Below the pieces are notes generated by a model, which saw nothing but the letters and a program-made list of their open reading frames with translations, was not told where the DNA came from and did not search any database. DNA of 64,000 nt, from the NCBI RefSeq assembly GCF_000250675.2, contig NC_018681.1:1612001-1676000 (forward strand), given 5' to 3'. The stretch comes from Nocardia brasiliensis ATCC 700358. GTDB taxonomy: Bacteria > Actinomycetota > Actinomycetes > Mycobacteriales > Mycobacteriaceae. Positions within the stretch are counted from its first letter, which is position 1. Every line of letters starts with the position of its first letter. The position numbers were made by a program, and so were the translations under genes. This document shows positions 52,560-62,805 of the stretch, in pieces.

Positions 52560-54263
52560 TTATCGGGAGGGCGGCAGCGTGGTGGTGGGTACCGGTTTGA
52601 CCGGTGTCGGCGCGGGTTTCGCCGGCGTCGGCTTCGGTTCGGCGGTGGTCGGGGCCGGTGCGGGCGCGGCGGGCTGCTTGGTCGCGGGTGGCGCCGCAGG
52701 GGGCTGCACAGCCTGCGGCTGCTGCGCCGGTTGCGATTGCGCGGCCGGTGGTTGCTGCGGTGCGGGCGCGGACTGCTGCGCCGGCGGTGCTGCGGCCGGC
52801 GGTGGCGCTGCGGCCGATGCGGGTGGCGTCGCGGTCGAGGTCGGCGCGGGCCGCGCCGGGCTCGAACCCGGTGCCGTGGACGGTGTTCGCTGCGATCGCG
52901 GCTCGACGACGGTCGGCGCGGTGGTGGTGGGAGAGGTCGTCGGCGTGGTCGTGCGCGGCGTCGTCACCGGCGGCGGTGTGCTGGTGGTCGGCGCCGGGCT
53001 GGTGGTCGTGGCCGGCGCGGAGGTCTTCGGCGGCACCGTCGTGGTCGGCCGCTTGTTGTCCGGCAACCCGGGGATCGTCAGCGGCATCGACGGCGGCGGT
53101 CCGGGCAGGCGCAGCGGGCCGGGTTTGGGCGCCGGTGTGCCGGGCGCCGGTGGCGTGCAGAAGATCCCGCACGGGATCTGGCCGCGGCCGGGGACAGTGA
53201 TCAGGACGTGGATCTGCAGCGTCAACGTGCCGTTGGGGGTCGCGGTACCGGTGGGCTCCACCGTGGTCGTCGGCGCGGGCGTGGTGGACGGCGTCTCGGT
53301 CGTCGTGGGCGCCGCCGGGTCGGCGGGTGGGTCGGCGGGTGGGTCGGCGGGCGGATCAGCGGGCGGGGCGAGCGCGGCCGGATCGTCCACCACCATGCTC
53401 GAGCCGGTGCCCTCGGGCATGCTGCCGTCGGGCATGCTGTCCGGCACGGTGGCCGAGATCTCCACCGGCGTCGCACCGCCGGTCTTGTAGGCGTTGGCCC
53501 AGCTCAGCACCAGCGTCGCATAGTCGCGGGAATTGTTGTAGCGCAACACCGCTCGCATCTCCTGCTGCGGATCGCGCAGATCCAGGCCACCCGAGCAGAG
53601 GTATTTGCCCGCGGCCAGCGTGGCATCGAAGACGTTGTTCGGGTCGGTGCTGCCGTCACCGTCACCGTCGGCGGCGTAGATCGCCCAGGTGCCCGGCAGG
53701 AACTGCATCGGGCCGACGGCGCGCACGAAACTGCCGTCGCTGGCCTTGATGATCTCGTTGCCGGGCAGGGTGCCGTCCAGCGCGGGGCCGAAGATGGTGC
53801 CCTTCGTGGTGCCCTTCTCGTCGATCCGCCCGTTGGCCGCGTGATTGGACTCCACCTTGCCGATACCGGCCAGCAGGTACCAGGGCAGGCCGCATTTGGG
53901 CATCGATGATTCCGCGGACAGTTCGGCGTTGCGGTAGGCGGCGAGCAGCGGCTCCGGAATGCCGCGGGTGCCGTCCTGCGGCACCTCGACGTCCTGCAGG
54001 TCCAGCGGGCCGTTGATCAGCGAATCACCCTCGGACAGTGGTGTTTCCGTCGACGAGTCACCGAGTTGTTCGGTGCCGGTGGGCGTGACGCTGACCGACT
54101 GGTCGGTGACCGGGTAGGTCTGGTCGGTGGATGTGGTCGCGGCCGCGAGCGTGCTGTCGGGTGCGTGCGCGGGCGGCGCGGTGTGCGCGGCCGAGCCGGT
54201 CATCAGCAACCCGGTCATTGCCAGCGCGGATACGGTAAATGGACCGGACATTCGCATCGGCAC
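52560..54263 (-). CDS. Secreted lytic transglycosylase with Pro/Thr-rich tail
   Basis: 567 residues; GTG 54263 or ATG 54257/54251. Signal peptide (VSALAMTGLLMTGSAAHTA) then a lytic-transglycosylase (MltB-like) domain at about residues 90-270: AGIGKVESNHAANGRID (catalytic Glu), RAVGPMQFLPGTWAIYAADGD, LAAGKYLCSGGLDL and LRYNNSRDYATLVL. From about residue 290 a disordered tail of roughly 270 residues rich in Pro, Thr, Ala and Gln begins with four PADP repeats (DNA 53320-53366) and ends TTLPPSR. The tail probably spans or binds the cell wall. GPI-like or membrane anchors are absent. Confidence 0.88.
   Translation of the reverse strand: MPMRMSGPFTVSALAMTGLLMTGSAAHTAPPAHAPDSTLAAATTSTDQTYPVTDQSVSVTPTGTEQLGDSSTETPLSEGDSLINGPLDLQDVEVPQDGTRGIPEPLLAAYRNAELSAESSMPKCGLPWYLLAGIGKVESNHAANGRIDEKGTTKGTIFGPALDGTLPGNEIIKASDGSFVRAVGPMQFLPGTWAIYAADGDGDGSTDPNNVFDATLAAGKYLCSGGLDLRDPQQEMRAVLRYNNSRDYATLVLSWANAYKTGGATPVEISATVPDSMPDGSMPEGTGSSMVVDDPAALAPPADPPADPPADPPADPAAPTTTETPSTTPAPTTTVEPTGTATPNGTLTLQIHVLITVPGRGQIPCGIFCTPPAPGTPAPKPGPLRLPGPPPSMPLTIPGLPDNKRPTTTVPPKTSAPATTTSPAPTTSTPPPVTTPRTTTPTTSPTTTAPTVVEPRSQRTPSTAPGSSPARPAPTSTATPPASAAAPPPAAAPPAQQSAPAPQQPPAAQSQPAQQPQAVQPPAAPPATKQPAAPAPAPTTAEPKPTPAKPAPTPVKPVPTTTLPPSR
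53320..53366 (-). repeat. Short coding tandem repeat
   Basis: Four near-identical 12-base units (GGGTCGGCGGGT-type on the plus strand) encode PADP-PADP-PADP-PADP at the start of the transglycosylase tail. Such repeats can change number by slippage. Confidence 0.7.
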
Positions 54264-54682
54264 ACCAATCTCTCGTACGTCTACAGCGCGGGCGGCGACT
54301 TGCGCGGCACCACCACGATTTCCGAAAGTTCGTCATCGACGCAAAGCACGCACGCGAATATCTACCGGGACATCCGCATTTCGCTGACCACCACAATTCA
54401 CCCCGAAGGTGTCGACGGGTGTAATCGAGAAGTGTTATACGAGAGGATGTCTCAGTAGGCGCCGGTACTCCTGTCGTGCGGTTGGCGAACAAGCGGCGCA
54501 ATCATGACACGAAATGCGCCGGATCGGATTCCCCAGTCCCACTGGGGAGGACGCCGAACACCTTCCGGCGCCTCGAATTACGGTCCGACCGGCAGGTATC
54601 CCCAGTTCTGCGGTCCCCAGTCGGAACTCGGGCGCTGACCCATACTGCTGTGTGCACCCTGCTGTTCATTCGGAGGTCCGCA
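54264..54682. other. Promoter region between transglycosylase and GH20 genes
   Basis: About 420 bp between divergent genes without a gene. It has an inverted repeat CCCCAGT-N3-ACTGGGG (54531-54547) and two more direct CCCCAGT copies at 54600-54606 and 54615-54621, upstream of the GH20 start. They may form an operator array. Confidence 0.5.
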
Positions 54683-56269
54683 ATGCGGAAGTTGTTTTTC
54701 CCCTACGTTTTCGGCGCGGTAATCGCGCTCATCGCCCTTGTGCTACCCGGCCTGACCGCTACCGCCGCGGCGGATAAGCCGCCGGCTACCGAACGGGGCG
54801 TGACCGATATCGTGCCCGTCCCCGTTCAGGCTCGCCCGGACACCAAGGCGAATTTCAAGCTCGCTGCCGACAGCGTTATTCGCGCCGAACACCAGGCCAA
54901 GCCGGTCGCGGAATATCTGGCCGCATTGTTGCGGCCCGCCACCGGTTTTCGGTTGCCGGTGGTCGAGCGGCACGATCTGGCCAAGTCCGGGATCACCCTG
55001 CAACTCGGTGACGCCGGCCCGCGCGTGGGCGACCAGGGCTATCAGCTCTCGGTGACCAAACGCGGTGTCACGCTGCGGGCGAACACCACCGCGGGCCTGT
55101 TCGGCGGCGTGCAGTCGCTGCGCCAGCTCTTCCCCGCCTCGATCAACAAAACCACTGTCCAGAAACAGGATTGGATTGTTTCCGGTGGTGAAGTAGTCGA
55201 TTACCCCCGGTTCGCGCACCGCGCGGCGATGCTCGATGTGGCCCGGCACTTCTTCAAGCCCGACCAGGTCAAGCGCTACATCGACCAGATCGCCCAGTAC
55301 AAGATCAACACGCTGCACCTGCACCTGACCGATGATCAGGGCTGGCGGATCGAGATCAAGAGCTGGCCCAAGCTCGCCGAGATCGGCGGCCAGACCGCGG
55401 TGGGCGGTGACCCGGGTGGTTACTACACCCAGGAGCAGTACCGCGACATCGTCGCGTACGCGGCGTCCCGGCACATCACGGTGATCCCCGAGGTCGACAT
55501 GCCCGGCCACACCAACGCCGCGCAGGCCTCCTACGGCGAATTGAACTGCGACGGAAAGCCGGTGCCGCCGCGCACCGATATCGAGGTCGGCTACAGCTCG
55601 CTGTGCATCGGCAAGCCGATCACCTACAAGTTCGTCGAGGACGTCATCCGCGAGCTCGCCGCCATGACCCCCGGCCCGTACCTGCACATCGGCGGCGACG
55701 AGGCGCACTCCACCTCGCCCGCGGACTACCAGACCTTCTACGACAAGGTCTCGCCGATGCTCGCCACCTACGACAAGAAGGCCATCGGCTGGCACAACAT
55801 CGTCGTCACCAACCCGCCGACCTCGACCATCGCGCAGTACTGGGATCCGGCCAACACCAACGCCGATGTCGCCGCCGCGGCAGCCCGGGGCAACAAGGTC
55901 CTGATGTCGCCGGCCAACAAGTCGTACCTGGACATGAAGTACAACCCCAGCACCCCGCTCGGCCTGCACTGGGCCGGTTACGTCGAGGTGAAGGACGCCT
56001 ACAACTGGGATCCGGCGACCTTCCTGCAGGGCGTCTCGGAGAAGCAGGTCATCGGCATCGAGGCCCCGCTGTGGTCGGAGACCCTGCGGACCAGCGCCGA
56101 TATCGAGTTCATGGCCTTCCCGCGACTGGCGGGCGCGGCCGAGATCGGCTGGTCCCCGGCCGCGACGCACAACTGGGACAGCTACCGCGCGCGACTGGCC
56201 AAGCAGGGGCTGATCTGGGCCGCGCAGGGCATCAACTTCTACCGCTCGCCGCAGGTGGATTGGAAATAG
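54683..56269 (+). CDS. Secreted beta-N-acetylhexosaminidase (GH20)
   Basis: 528 residues from ATG 54683 with CGGAGG upstream. Signal peptide (FVFGAVIALIALVLPGLTATAAA-like). A GH20b-like N-terminal domain is followed by the TIM barrel: RAAMLDVARHFF, LHLHLTDDQGWRIEIK, VIPEVDMPGHTNAA and the catalytic Asp-Glu pair in HIGGDEAHS (about residues 338-339). It removes terminal GlcNAc/GalNAc from chitin or peptidoglycan fragments outside the cell. The metzincin gene starts 24 bp later, so both are likely in one operon. Confidence 0.94.
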   Translation: MRKLFFPYVFGAVIALIALVLPGLTATAAADKPPATERGVTDIVPVPVQARPDTKANFKLAADSVIRAEHQAKPVAEYLAALLRPATGFRLPVVERHDLAKSGITLQLGDAGPRVGDQGYQLSVTKRGVTLRANTTAGLFGGVQSLRQLFPASINKTTVQKQDWIVSGGEVVDYPRFAHRAAMLDVARHFFKPDQVKRYIDQIAQYKINTLHLHLTDDQGWRIEIKSWPKLAEIGGQTAVGGDPGGYYTQEQYRDIVAYAASRHITVIPEVDMPGHTNAAQASYGELNCDGKPVPPRTDIEVGYSSLCIGKPITYKFVEDVIRELAAMTPGPYLHIGGDEAHSTSPADYQTFYDKVSPMLATYDKKAIGWHNIVVTNPPTSTIAQYWDPANTNADVAAAAARGNKVLMSPANKSYLDMKYNPSTPLGLHWAGYVEVKDAYNWDPATFLQGVSEKQVIGIEAPLWSETLRTSADIEFMAFPRLAGAAEIGWSPAATHNWDSYRARLAKQGLIWAAQGINFYRSPQVDWK

Positions 56270-56293
56270 CCGGATACCCGAAAGGAGTTCGAA

Positions 56294-57439
56294 GTGTCGC
56301 TTTACAGATCAGCTCTCGTCGCTTGCTTCGCCCTACTGTCCGCCTTGGGCACGGTCACCGTCCCGACCGCACTCGCCGAGTCACAGGCGCAGGCGCCCGC
56401 CGTGGACACCGACGGTGACGGACTGAGCGACGACTGGGAGACGAAAGGTTACGACGCCAACGGCGACGGGAAGATCGATGTGGATCTTCCTGCCATGGGC
56501 GCGGATCCGAGGCATAAGGATCTCTTCGTCGAGATGGACTACATGAACGGCCGGCTGCCGACCACCGCCGCGCTCGATCGGGTCGTCGCGGTGTTCGCCA
56601 CCTCGCCGGTGACCAACCCCGACGGGCGCAACGGCATCAAGATCCACCTGGACGCGGGTAATGCCAGGGGCGCCGCCTACAACCTCGGCGGCGGCAACCA
56701 GGTGCCCTACGACAACAACCTGTCACCGGTGGACAGCCAGGTCGCGGCCATCAAGCGAACCAACTTCGCCGCCAACCGGTCGCGCATCTTCCACTACATG
56801 ATCTGGGCCGACTCGTACGACAACGGGTGCAGCAGCGGTATCTCGCTGGGCATCCCGGCGGACACGTTCATCGTGGCGCTCGGCCCGAAGTGCAACTGGA
56901 CGCCGGACGACAACGAGAACGTGGGCACGTTCATCCACGAACTGGGCCACAACCTGGGGCTCAAGCACGGCGGTGTGGACCACACCAACTACAAGCCGAA
57001 CTACCTCAGCGTGATGAACTACAGCTTCCAGTTCGCCGGCGTGCCGAAGACCGACGGCACCTCCTACTTCGGCTACTCCAGCGTGAATCCGCCTGCGCTG
57101 GACGAAACCGCGCTGCAGGAGCGGCAGGGCATGGGCCCGGTGTCCGCGGGGTGGCGCACGGTCTACTTCTGCCCCGACGGCACCCGTAAGCGGACCGGCG
57201 CGGCCGATCAGCCGATCGACTGGAACTGCAACGGCTCCATCGCCTCCGGTTCGGTGCGCAGCAGCATCAACAACGACGGCAGCTACAACACTCTGCGGGC
57301 CCAGAACAATTGGGCGTCAGTGGTATTCGACGGCGGCAGCATCGGCACCGTCGGCCCCGAGTCGCGCAGGCTGCCCGAGCGTTCCCCCGACGAGATGACC
57401 AAGGAGCAGTACGACCAGATGAAGAACGTACGCGACTGA
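56294..57439 (+). CDS. Secreted metzincin-type zinc metalloprotease
   Basis: 381 residues; GTG 56294 after AAAGGAG. Signal peptide (SALVACFALLSALGTVTVPTALA). Next comes a Ca2+-binding type-3-thrombospondin-like stretch (DTDGDGLSDDWETKGYDANG, DGKIDVDL). The zinc site is FIHELGHNLGLKHGG (HExxHxxGxxH, about residues 215-225), and VMNYSF is the Met-turn. Several Cys point to disulfides. It probably degrades proteins around the cell in step with the GH20 enzyme. A hairpin terminator follows. Confidence 0.88.
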   Translation: MSLYRSALVACFALLSALGTVTVPTALAESQAQAPAVDTDGDGLSDDWETKGYDANGDGKIDVDLPAMGADPRHKDLFVEMDYMNGRLPTTAALDRVVAVFATSPVTNPDGRNGIKIHLDAGNARGAAYNLGGGNQVPYDNNLSPVDSQVAAIKRTNFAANRSRIFHYMIWADSYDNGCSSGISLGIPADTFIVALGPKCNWTPDDNENVGTFIHELGHNLGLKHGGVDHTNYKPNYLSVMNYSFQFAGVPKTDGTSYFGYSSVNPPALDETALQERQGMGPVSAGWRTVYFCPDGTRKRTGAADQPIDWNCNGSIASGSVRSSINNDGSYNTLRAQNNWASVVFDGGSIGTVGPESRRLPERSPDEMTKEQYDQMKNVRD

Positions 57440-57460
57440 CACTCGCAGACGTCCCGAATG

Positions 57461-57503
57461 GATTCCCGGTGCCGGGGCCCGCGCTGGCCCCGCACCGGGA
57501 ATC
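57461..57503 (+). terminator. Hairpin terminator after metalloprotease
   Basis: GATTCCCGGTGC-C-GGGG pairs with CCCC-GCACCGGGAATC around a 10-base loop; 22 bp after the metalloprotease stop. It is GC-rich without T-tract. Confidence 0.82.
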
Positions 57504-57610
57504 GCCTTGTGTGCGCCGGCCATCGCATGGCCGAAAGACGCCATGGCAATGATTTGCTACGGCGCAACCCGCGCGGGTCGGTCCTAGGTCGGCCGCCCAG
57601 TCGATGTGCG

Positions 57611-58069
57611 ATGATCACGCAGGTGAGCAGTACATCCGAGGCGGACCGCCTGCGTGATCTCGCTCGGTTGCGGCGAGTCCGCGATCGCATCGACCGGGAG
57701 TACGCGCAGCCGCTCGACGTCGAGGCGCTCGCCCGCGACGCGCACATGTCGGCCGGGCATCTCAGTCGCCAGTTCCGGATTGCCTACGGCGAGTCGCCGT
57801 ACTCCTACCTGATGACGCGCCGGATCGAACGCGCGATGGCGCTGCTGCGCCGGGGCGACCTCAGCGTCACCGAGATCTGCTTCGCCGTCGGCTGCTCCTC
57901 GCTGGGCACCTTCAGCACGCGCTTCACCGAGTTGGTCGGCCTGTCGCCGAGCGCGTACCGGAAAGAACTCGCCGACCAGACCGCGGAGATGCCGACCTTC
58001 ATCACCAAACAGGTCACCAGACCGATCAGGAATCGAGAAGCGCCGAGCCGCCGGGCGGATCTAGCGTGA
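57611..58069 (+). CDS. AraC-family transcriptional regulator (short)
   Basis: 152 residues, little more than a double-HTH: LDVEALARDAHMSAGHLSRQFRIAYGESP and SVTEICFAVGCSSLGTFSTRFTELVGLSPSAYRKE. There is no N-terminal effector domain. Start ATG 57611 has no clear ribosome site; GTG 57623 is close. It precedes a VOC gene by 5 bp and is likely the regulator of the VOC-UvrA-like unit, as commonly arranged in actinobacteria. Confidence 0.88.
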   Translation: MITQVSSTSEADRLRDLARLRRVRDRIDREYAQPLDVEALARDAHMSAGHLSRQFRIAYGESPYSYLMTRRIERAMALLRRGDLSVTEICFAVGCSSLGTFSTRFTELVGLSPSAYRKELADQTAEMPTFITKQVTRPIRNREAPSRRADLA

Positions 58070-58074
58070 TTGCC

Positions 58075-58485
58075 ATGGACATCAGCATTCTTTCCAGCTT
58101 TCTCCCGCAAGACGACCCGGAGGCCGCGATCGCGTTCTACCGCGACACGCTCGGCTTCGAGGTGCGTAAGGACGTCGGGTTCAACGGCATGCGGTGGATC
58201 ACCGTCGGCCCGCCCGACCAGCCCGGCACCTCCATCGTGCTGCACCCGCCCGCCGCGGACCCCGGCATCACCGACGAGGAGCGCCGCGTCGTCACCGAGA
58301 TGATGGCCAAGGGCACCTACGGCGCCGTGCTGCTGGCGACCAAGAACGTCGACGACACCTTCGAGAAGGTGCAGGCCGGCGACGCCGAGGTGGTGCAGGA
58401 GCCGACCGACCAGCCCTACGGCGTGCGCGACTGTGCCTTCCGCGATCCCGCGGGCAACTTGATCCGTATTCAGGAAGTGCGCTGA
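58075..58485 (+). CDS. VOC-family (glyoxalase/bleomycin-resistance-fold) protein
   Basis: 136 residues from ATG 58075. Two beta-alpha-beta-beta-beta modules: FLPQDDPEAAIAFYRDTLGFEVRKDVG and YGAVLLATKNVDDTFEKVQAGDAEVVQEP ending with VRDCAFRDPAGNLIRIQEV. VOC proteins include metal-dependent enzymes and drug-sequestering proteins. Position between an AraC regulator and a UvrA-like ATPase suggests a role in detoxification or resistance. Confidence 0.9.
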   Translation: MDISILSSFLPQDDPEAAIAFYRDTLGFEVRKDVGFNGMRWITVGPPDQPGTSIVLHPPAADPGITDEERRVVTEMMAKGTYGAVLLATKNVDDTFEKVQAGDAEVVQEPTDQPYGVRDCAFRDPAGNLIRIQEVR

Positions 58486-58563
58486 GCGATTCGGCGATCG
58501 GGGTCGCGCCGGGCACACCGGCATCGTGCTCACGCGGCCCCGCCTAACCAAGATGGAGACAGG

Positions 58564-60957
<2,394 letters not shown>

Positions 60958-60982
60958 GCGAGACGCGTACCGCAGACAAAGG

Positions 60983-61026
60983 CCGACGCTGTACGGCCCC
61001 CAGGGGGTGGGGCCGTACAGCGTCGG
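60983..61026. terminator. Strong hairpin terminator
   Basis: Perfect 18-base arms (CCGACGCTGTACGGCCCC and its complement) with an 8-base loop, between the UvrA-like gene and the convergent mycolyl-esterase gene. Confidence 0.9.
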
Positions 61027-61070
61027 TCTTAGGTCGTGCTGAATCCGCTTGTGCCGCTTGCACGGTGCGA

Positions 61071-62102
61071 TCAGCGCGGCAGGCCCATGCCCTCGGCCAG
61101 CAGCGGCCATGATTTGTGCAGGGCCTCTTCCCAATACGGCCAGTAATGCGTGCCGACCGGATTGAACTGGTAGGTGGCCGGGATCTGCAGCGAGTCCAAG
61201 CGGTTCTTCAGGTTTGCCGTGCACCCGTTGACGGCGGCCTCGATGATCACCCCGAGGCCGAGGTTCACCGCACCGGTCGGGCCCGGGGCCTTGCTCAGGT
61301 AATAGTCGACGTCCTCCAGCACCGGGATGCCGCTGCCACTGGAGATGTAAAGCAGTGTGCCGCGCAGCTTTTCGGCATTGAGTACCGGATCGTTCGCGGC
61401 CCACAGCGGGCTGTCGGCGGGGCCGTACATGTTGTCGGTGCTACCGCCGGACCACGTCTCGACCGCGAACTTGACGAACTGCCGGCCCGCGGGATCGGCC
61501 ATCTGCGCGCACCCGCTGTAGGCGGCGACCGCTTTCCAGAGACCAGGCTTGGCCTCGGCCAGCTGCAACACCGAGGTGCCGGAGGTCGACAGGCCGGTCA
61601 ACGCGTTGCGACCGGTGGACTGCAAAGCCTTGTCCAGCAGCGGCGGTAGTTCCTCGGTGAAGAAAGTCCGCCACTTGTTGAGTCCGAGCACCGGATCGCG
61701 CTGCCGCCAGTCGGTGTAGTAACTCGCGCGGCCGCCGATCGGCTGGATCACGTTCACCGGCTTGTCGGCCAGCCATTCGAGCGCCTTGGTCTGGGCCTGC
61801 CAGCTGGCCGTGCCCTCGCCGCCGTCGAGGCCGTTGAGCATGTAGAGGTTCGGCGCGGGTACCGACTCGTCCGCCGGGCGTTGCACATCGATCGCGACCT
61901 CGGTGTCCATCGCCGCCGAGTACACCTTCAGATGCCACAGCCGCCCCTCTTTCGTGAGGGTGGTGATGGCCGACGCCCGCTGCGGTTCGGCCGAGGCGGC
62001 CCCACCGGGCAGGCTCACCGACAGCATCGCCGCGAGGGCCACCACGGTGGTGCGCACCGCGACCCCGGCCCGCGACGATCGTCTCTTCCGTCGAACATGC
62101 AT
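61071..62102 (-). CDS. Antigen-85-like mycolyltransferase/esterase
   Basis: 343 residues from ATG 62102. Signal peptide (VAVRTTVVALAAMLSVSLPGGAASA). Esterase D/antigen 85 fold: LYMLNGLDGGEGTASWQ, nucleophile Ser in GLSTSGTSVL (GxSxxG, about residue 172) and His in VGTHYWPYWEEALH. Antigen 85 proteins transfer mycolic acids to trehalose and arabinogalactan in the cell envelope of mycolata, so this supports a Nocardia-like host. FAP-binding and other loops differ, so it may be a corynomycolyl- or other transferase. Confidence 0.9.
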   Translation of the reverse strand: MHVRRKRRSSRAGVAVRTTVVALAAMLSVSLPGGAASAEPQRASAITTLTKEGRLWHLKVYSAAMDTEVAIDVQRPADESVPAPNLYMLNGLDGGEGTASWQAQTKALEWLADKPVNVIQPIGGRASYYTDWRQRDPVLGLNKWRTFFTEELPPLLDKALQSTGRNALTGLSTSGTSVLQLAEAKPGLWKAVAAYSGCAQMADPAGRQFVKFAVETWSGGSTDNMYGPADSPLWAANDPVLNAEKLRGTLLYISSGSGIPVLEDVDYYLSKAPGPTGAVNLGLGVIIEAAVNGCTANLKNRLDSLQIPATYQFNPVGTHYWPYWEEALHKSWPLLAEGMGLPR

Positions 62103-62664
62103 CTGTCTGCGTACTCCCTTTGCTTGCGGTGCGCCGAGCGGACCCACGGTTACCCGACCGGTTATGTCTGTCCCTACGGGAAAACTGTTACACGGCAGCG
62201 TTGTTCGGCTACGCGGGCATCTCGCTGCCGGTGCGCGATCCGCCACCGGTCTGCGGTGGGCTGCTTCGGTGAATGCATATCCATTTATGCCGGCTACATC
62301 GAGTTAAGCTGCTGCTTATTATTTCGGGTAAAGAGTCAATATGCTCGTCTCGACCATGCGGTCGGCTACGGCTTCGACTTGTTTGGCAATAAATCTCATG
62401 AATTCCTAACGATGCCCCTATCGCATATGTGGCATGGGTCACTGATCGGCGTGAGTTCGCTTGTGCCGCAAATGGCAAGCAATGGTCCGTCGGGTCTCTG
62501 GTTCAGAATATCGATTCTTATTGTTAACCACCTGGATGCGGCGCGAGCGCTGCGTTGCCACATGTGCAACCTTTCGATACCGACCGCGCGGTAGCCTTGG
62601 ATGGGAGCTATCTGACAGCAACTTTCATTTGAAAACCTCGATCGGGAGTGGGAAGGTGCGGTTC

Positions 62665-62766
62665 ATGATAAGAATCCGGCGAGCGATCGGCGGCCGTGCT
62701 GTCGACGTAGGGAAATCCGACACGCCGCGAACTGGTCAAGTGACCAATCGCGACAGCAGTCGCTGA
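62665..62766 (+). CDS. Possible leader peptide upstream of NRPS (33 aa)
   Basis: ATG 62665 with GGAAGG eight bases upstream encodes a basic, Arg-rich peptide (MIRIRRAIGGRAVDVGKSD, ending NRDSSR) that stops 39 bp before the NRPS start. It overlaps the TGGTCAAGTGACCA palindrome. It may be a leader involved in translation of the NRPS, or chance. Confidence 0.25.
   Translation: MIRIRRAIGGRAVDVGKSDTPRTGQVTNRDSSR
62733..62746. promoter_or_regulatory. Palindrome upstream of NRPS
   Basis: TGGTCA-AG-TGACCA, perfect six-base arms, 59 bp before GTG 62806. Candidate operator of the NRPS gene. Confidence 0.45.
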
Positions 62767-62805
62767 GCAAGCTGCTGAACAAAGAAATGTGCAGGGGAGA
62801 TCGAA

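Larger units (their letters stand above)
62103..62805. other. Long AT-richer intergenic region before NRPS
   Basis: About 700 bp. No gene is firmly supported. It holds a palindrome TGGTCAAGTGACCA (62733-62746), an AT-rich TTTCATTTGAAA (62623-62634) and a possible 33-codon leader frame (62665-62766). It must contain the divergent promoters of the mycolyl-esterase and the NRPS. No convincing IdeR iron box was found. Confidence 0.55.

Noticed and set aside
54530..54548. DasR site upstream of GH20
   Set aside because: The CCCCAGT-N3-ACTGGGG repeat lacks the GTCTAGAC core of DasR sites.
62103..62805. Possible IdeR/Fur iron box before the NRPS
   Set aside because: No match to the TTAGGTTAGGCTAACC-type consensus was found by eye, so a siderophore role is not supported.
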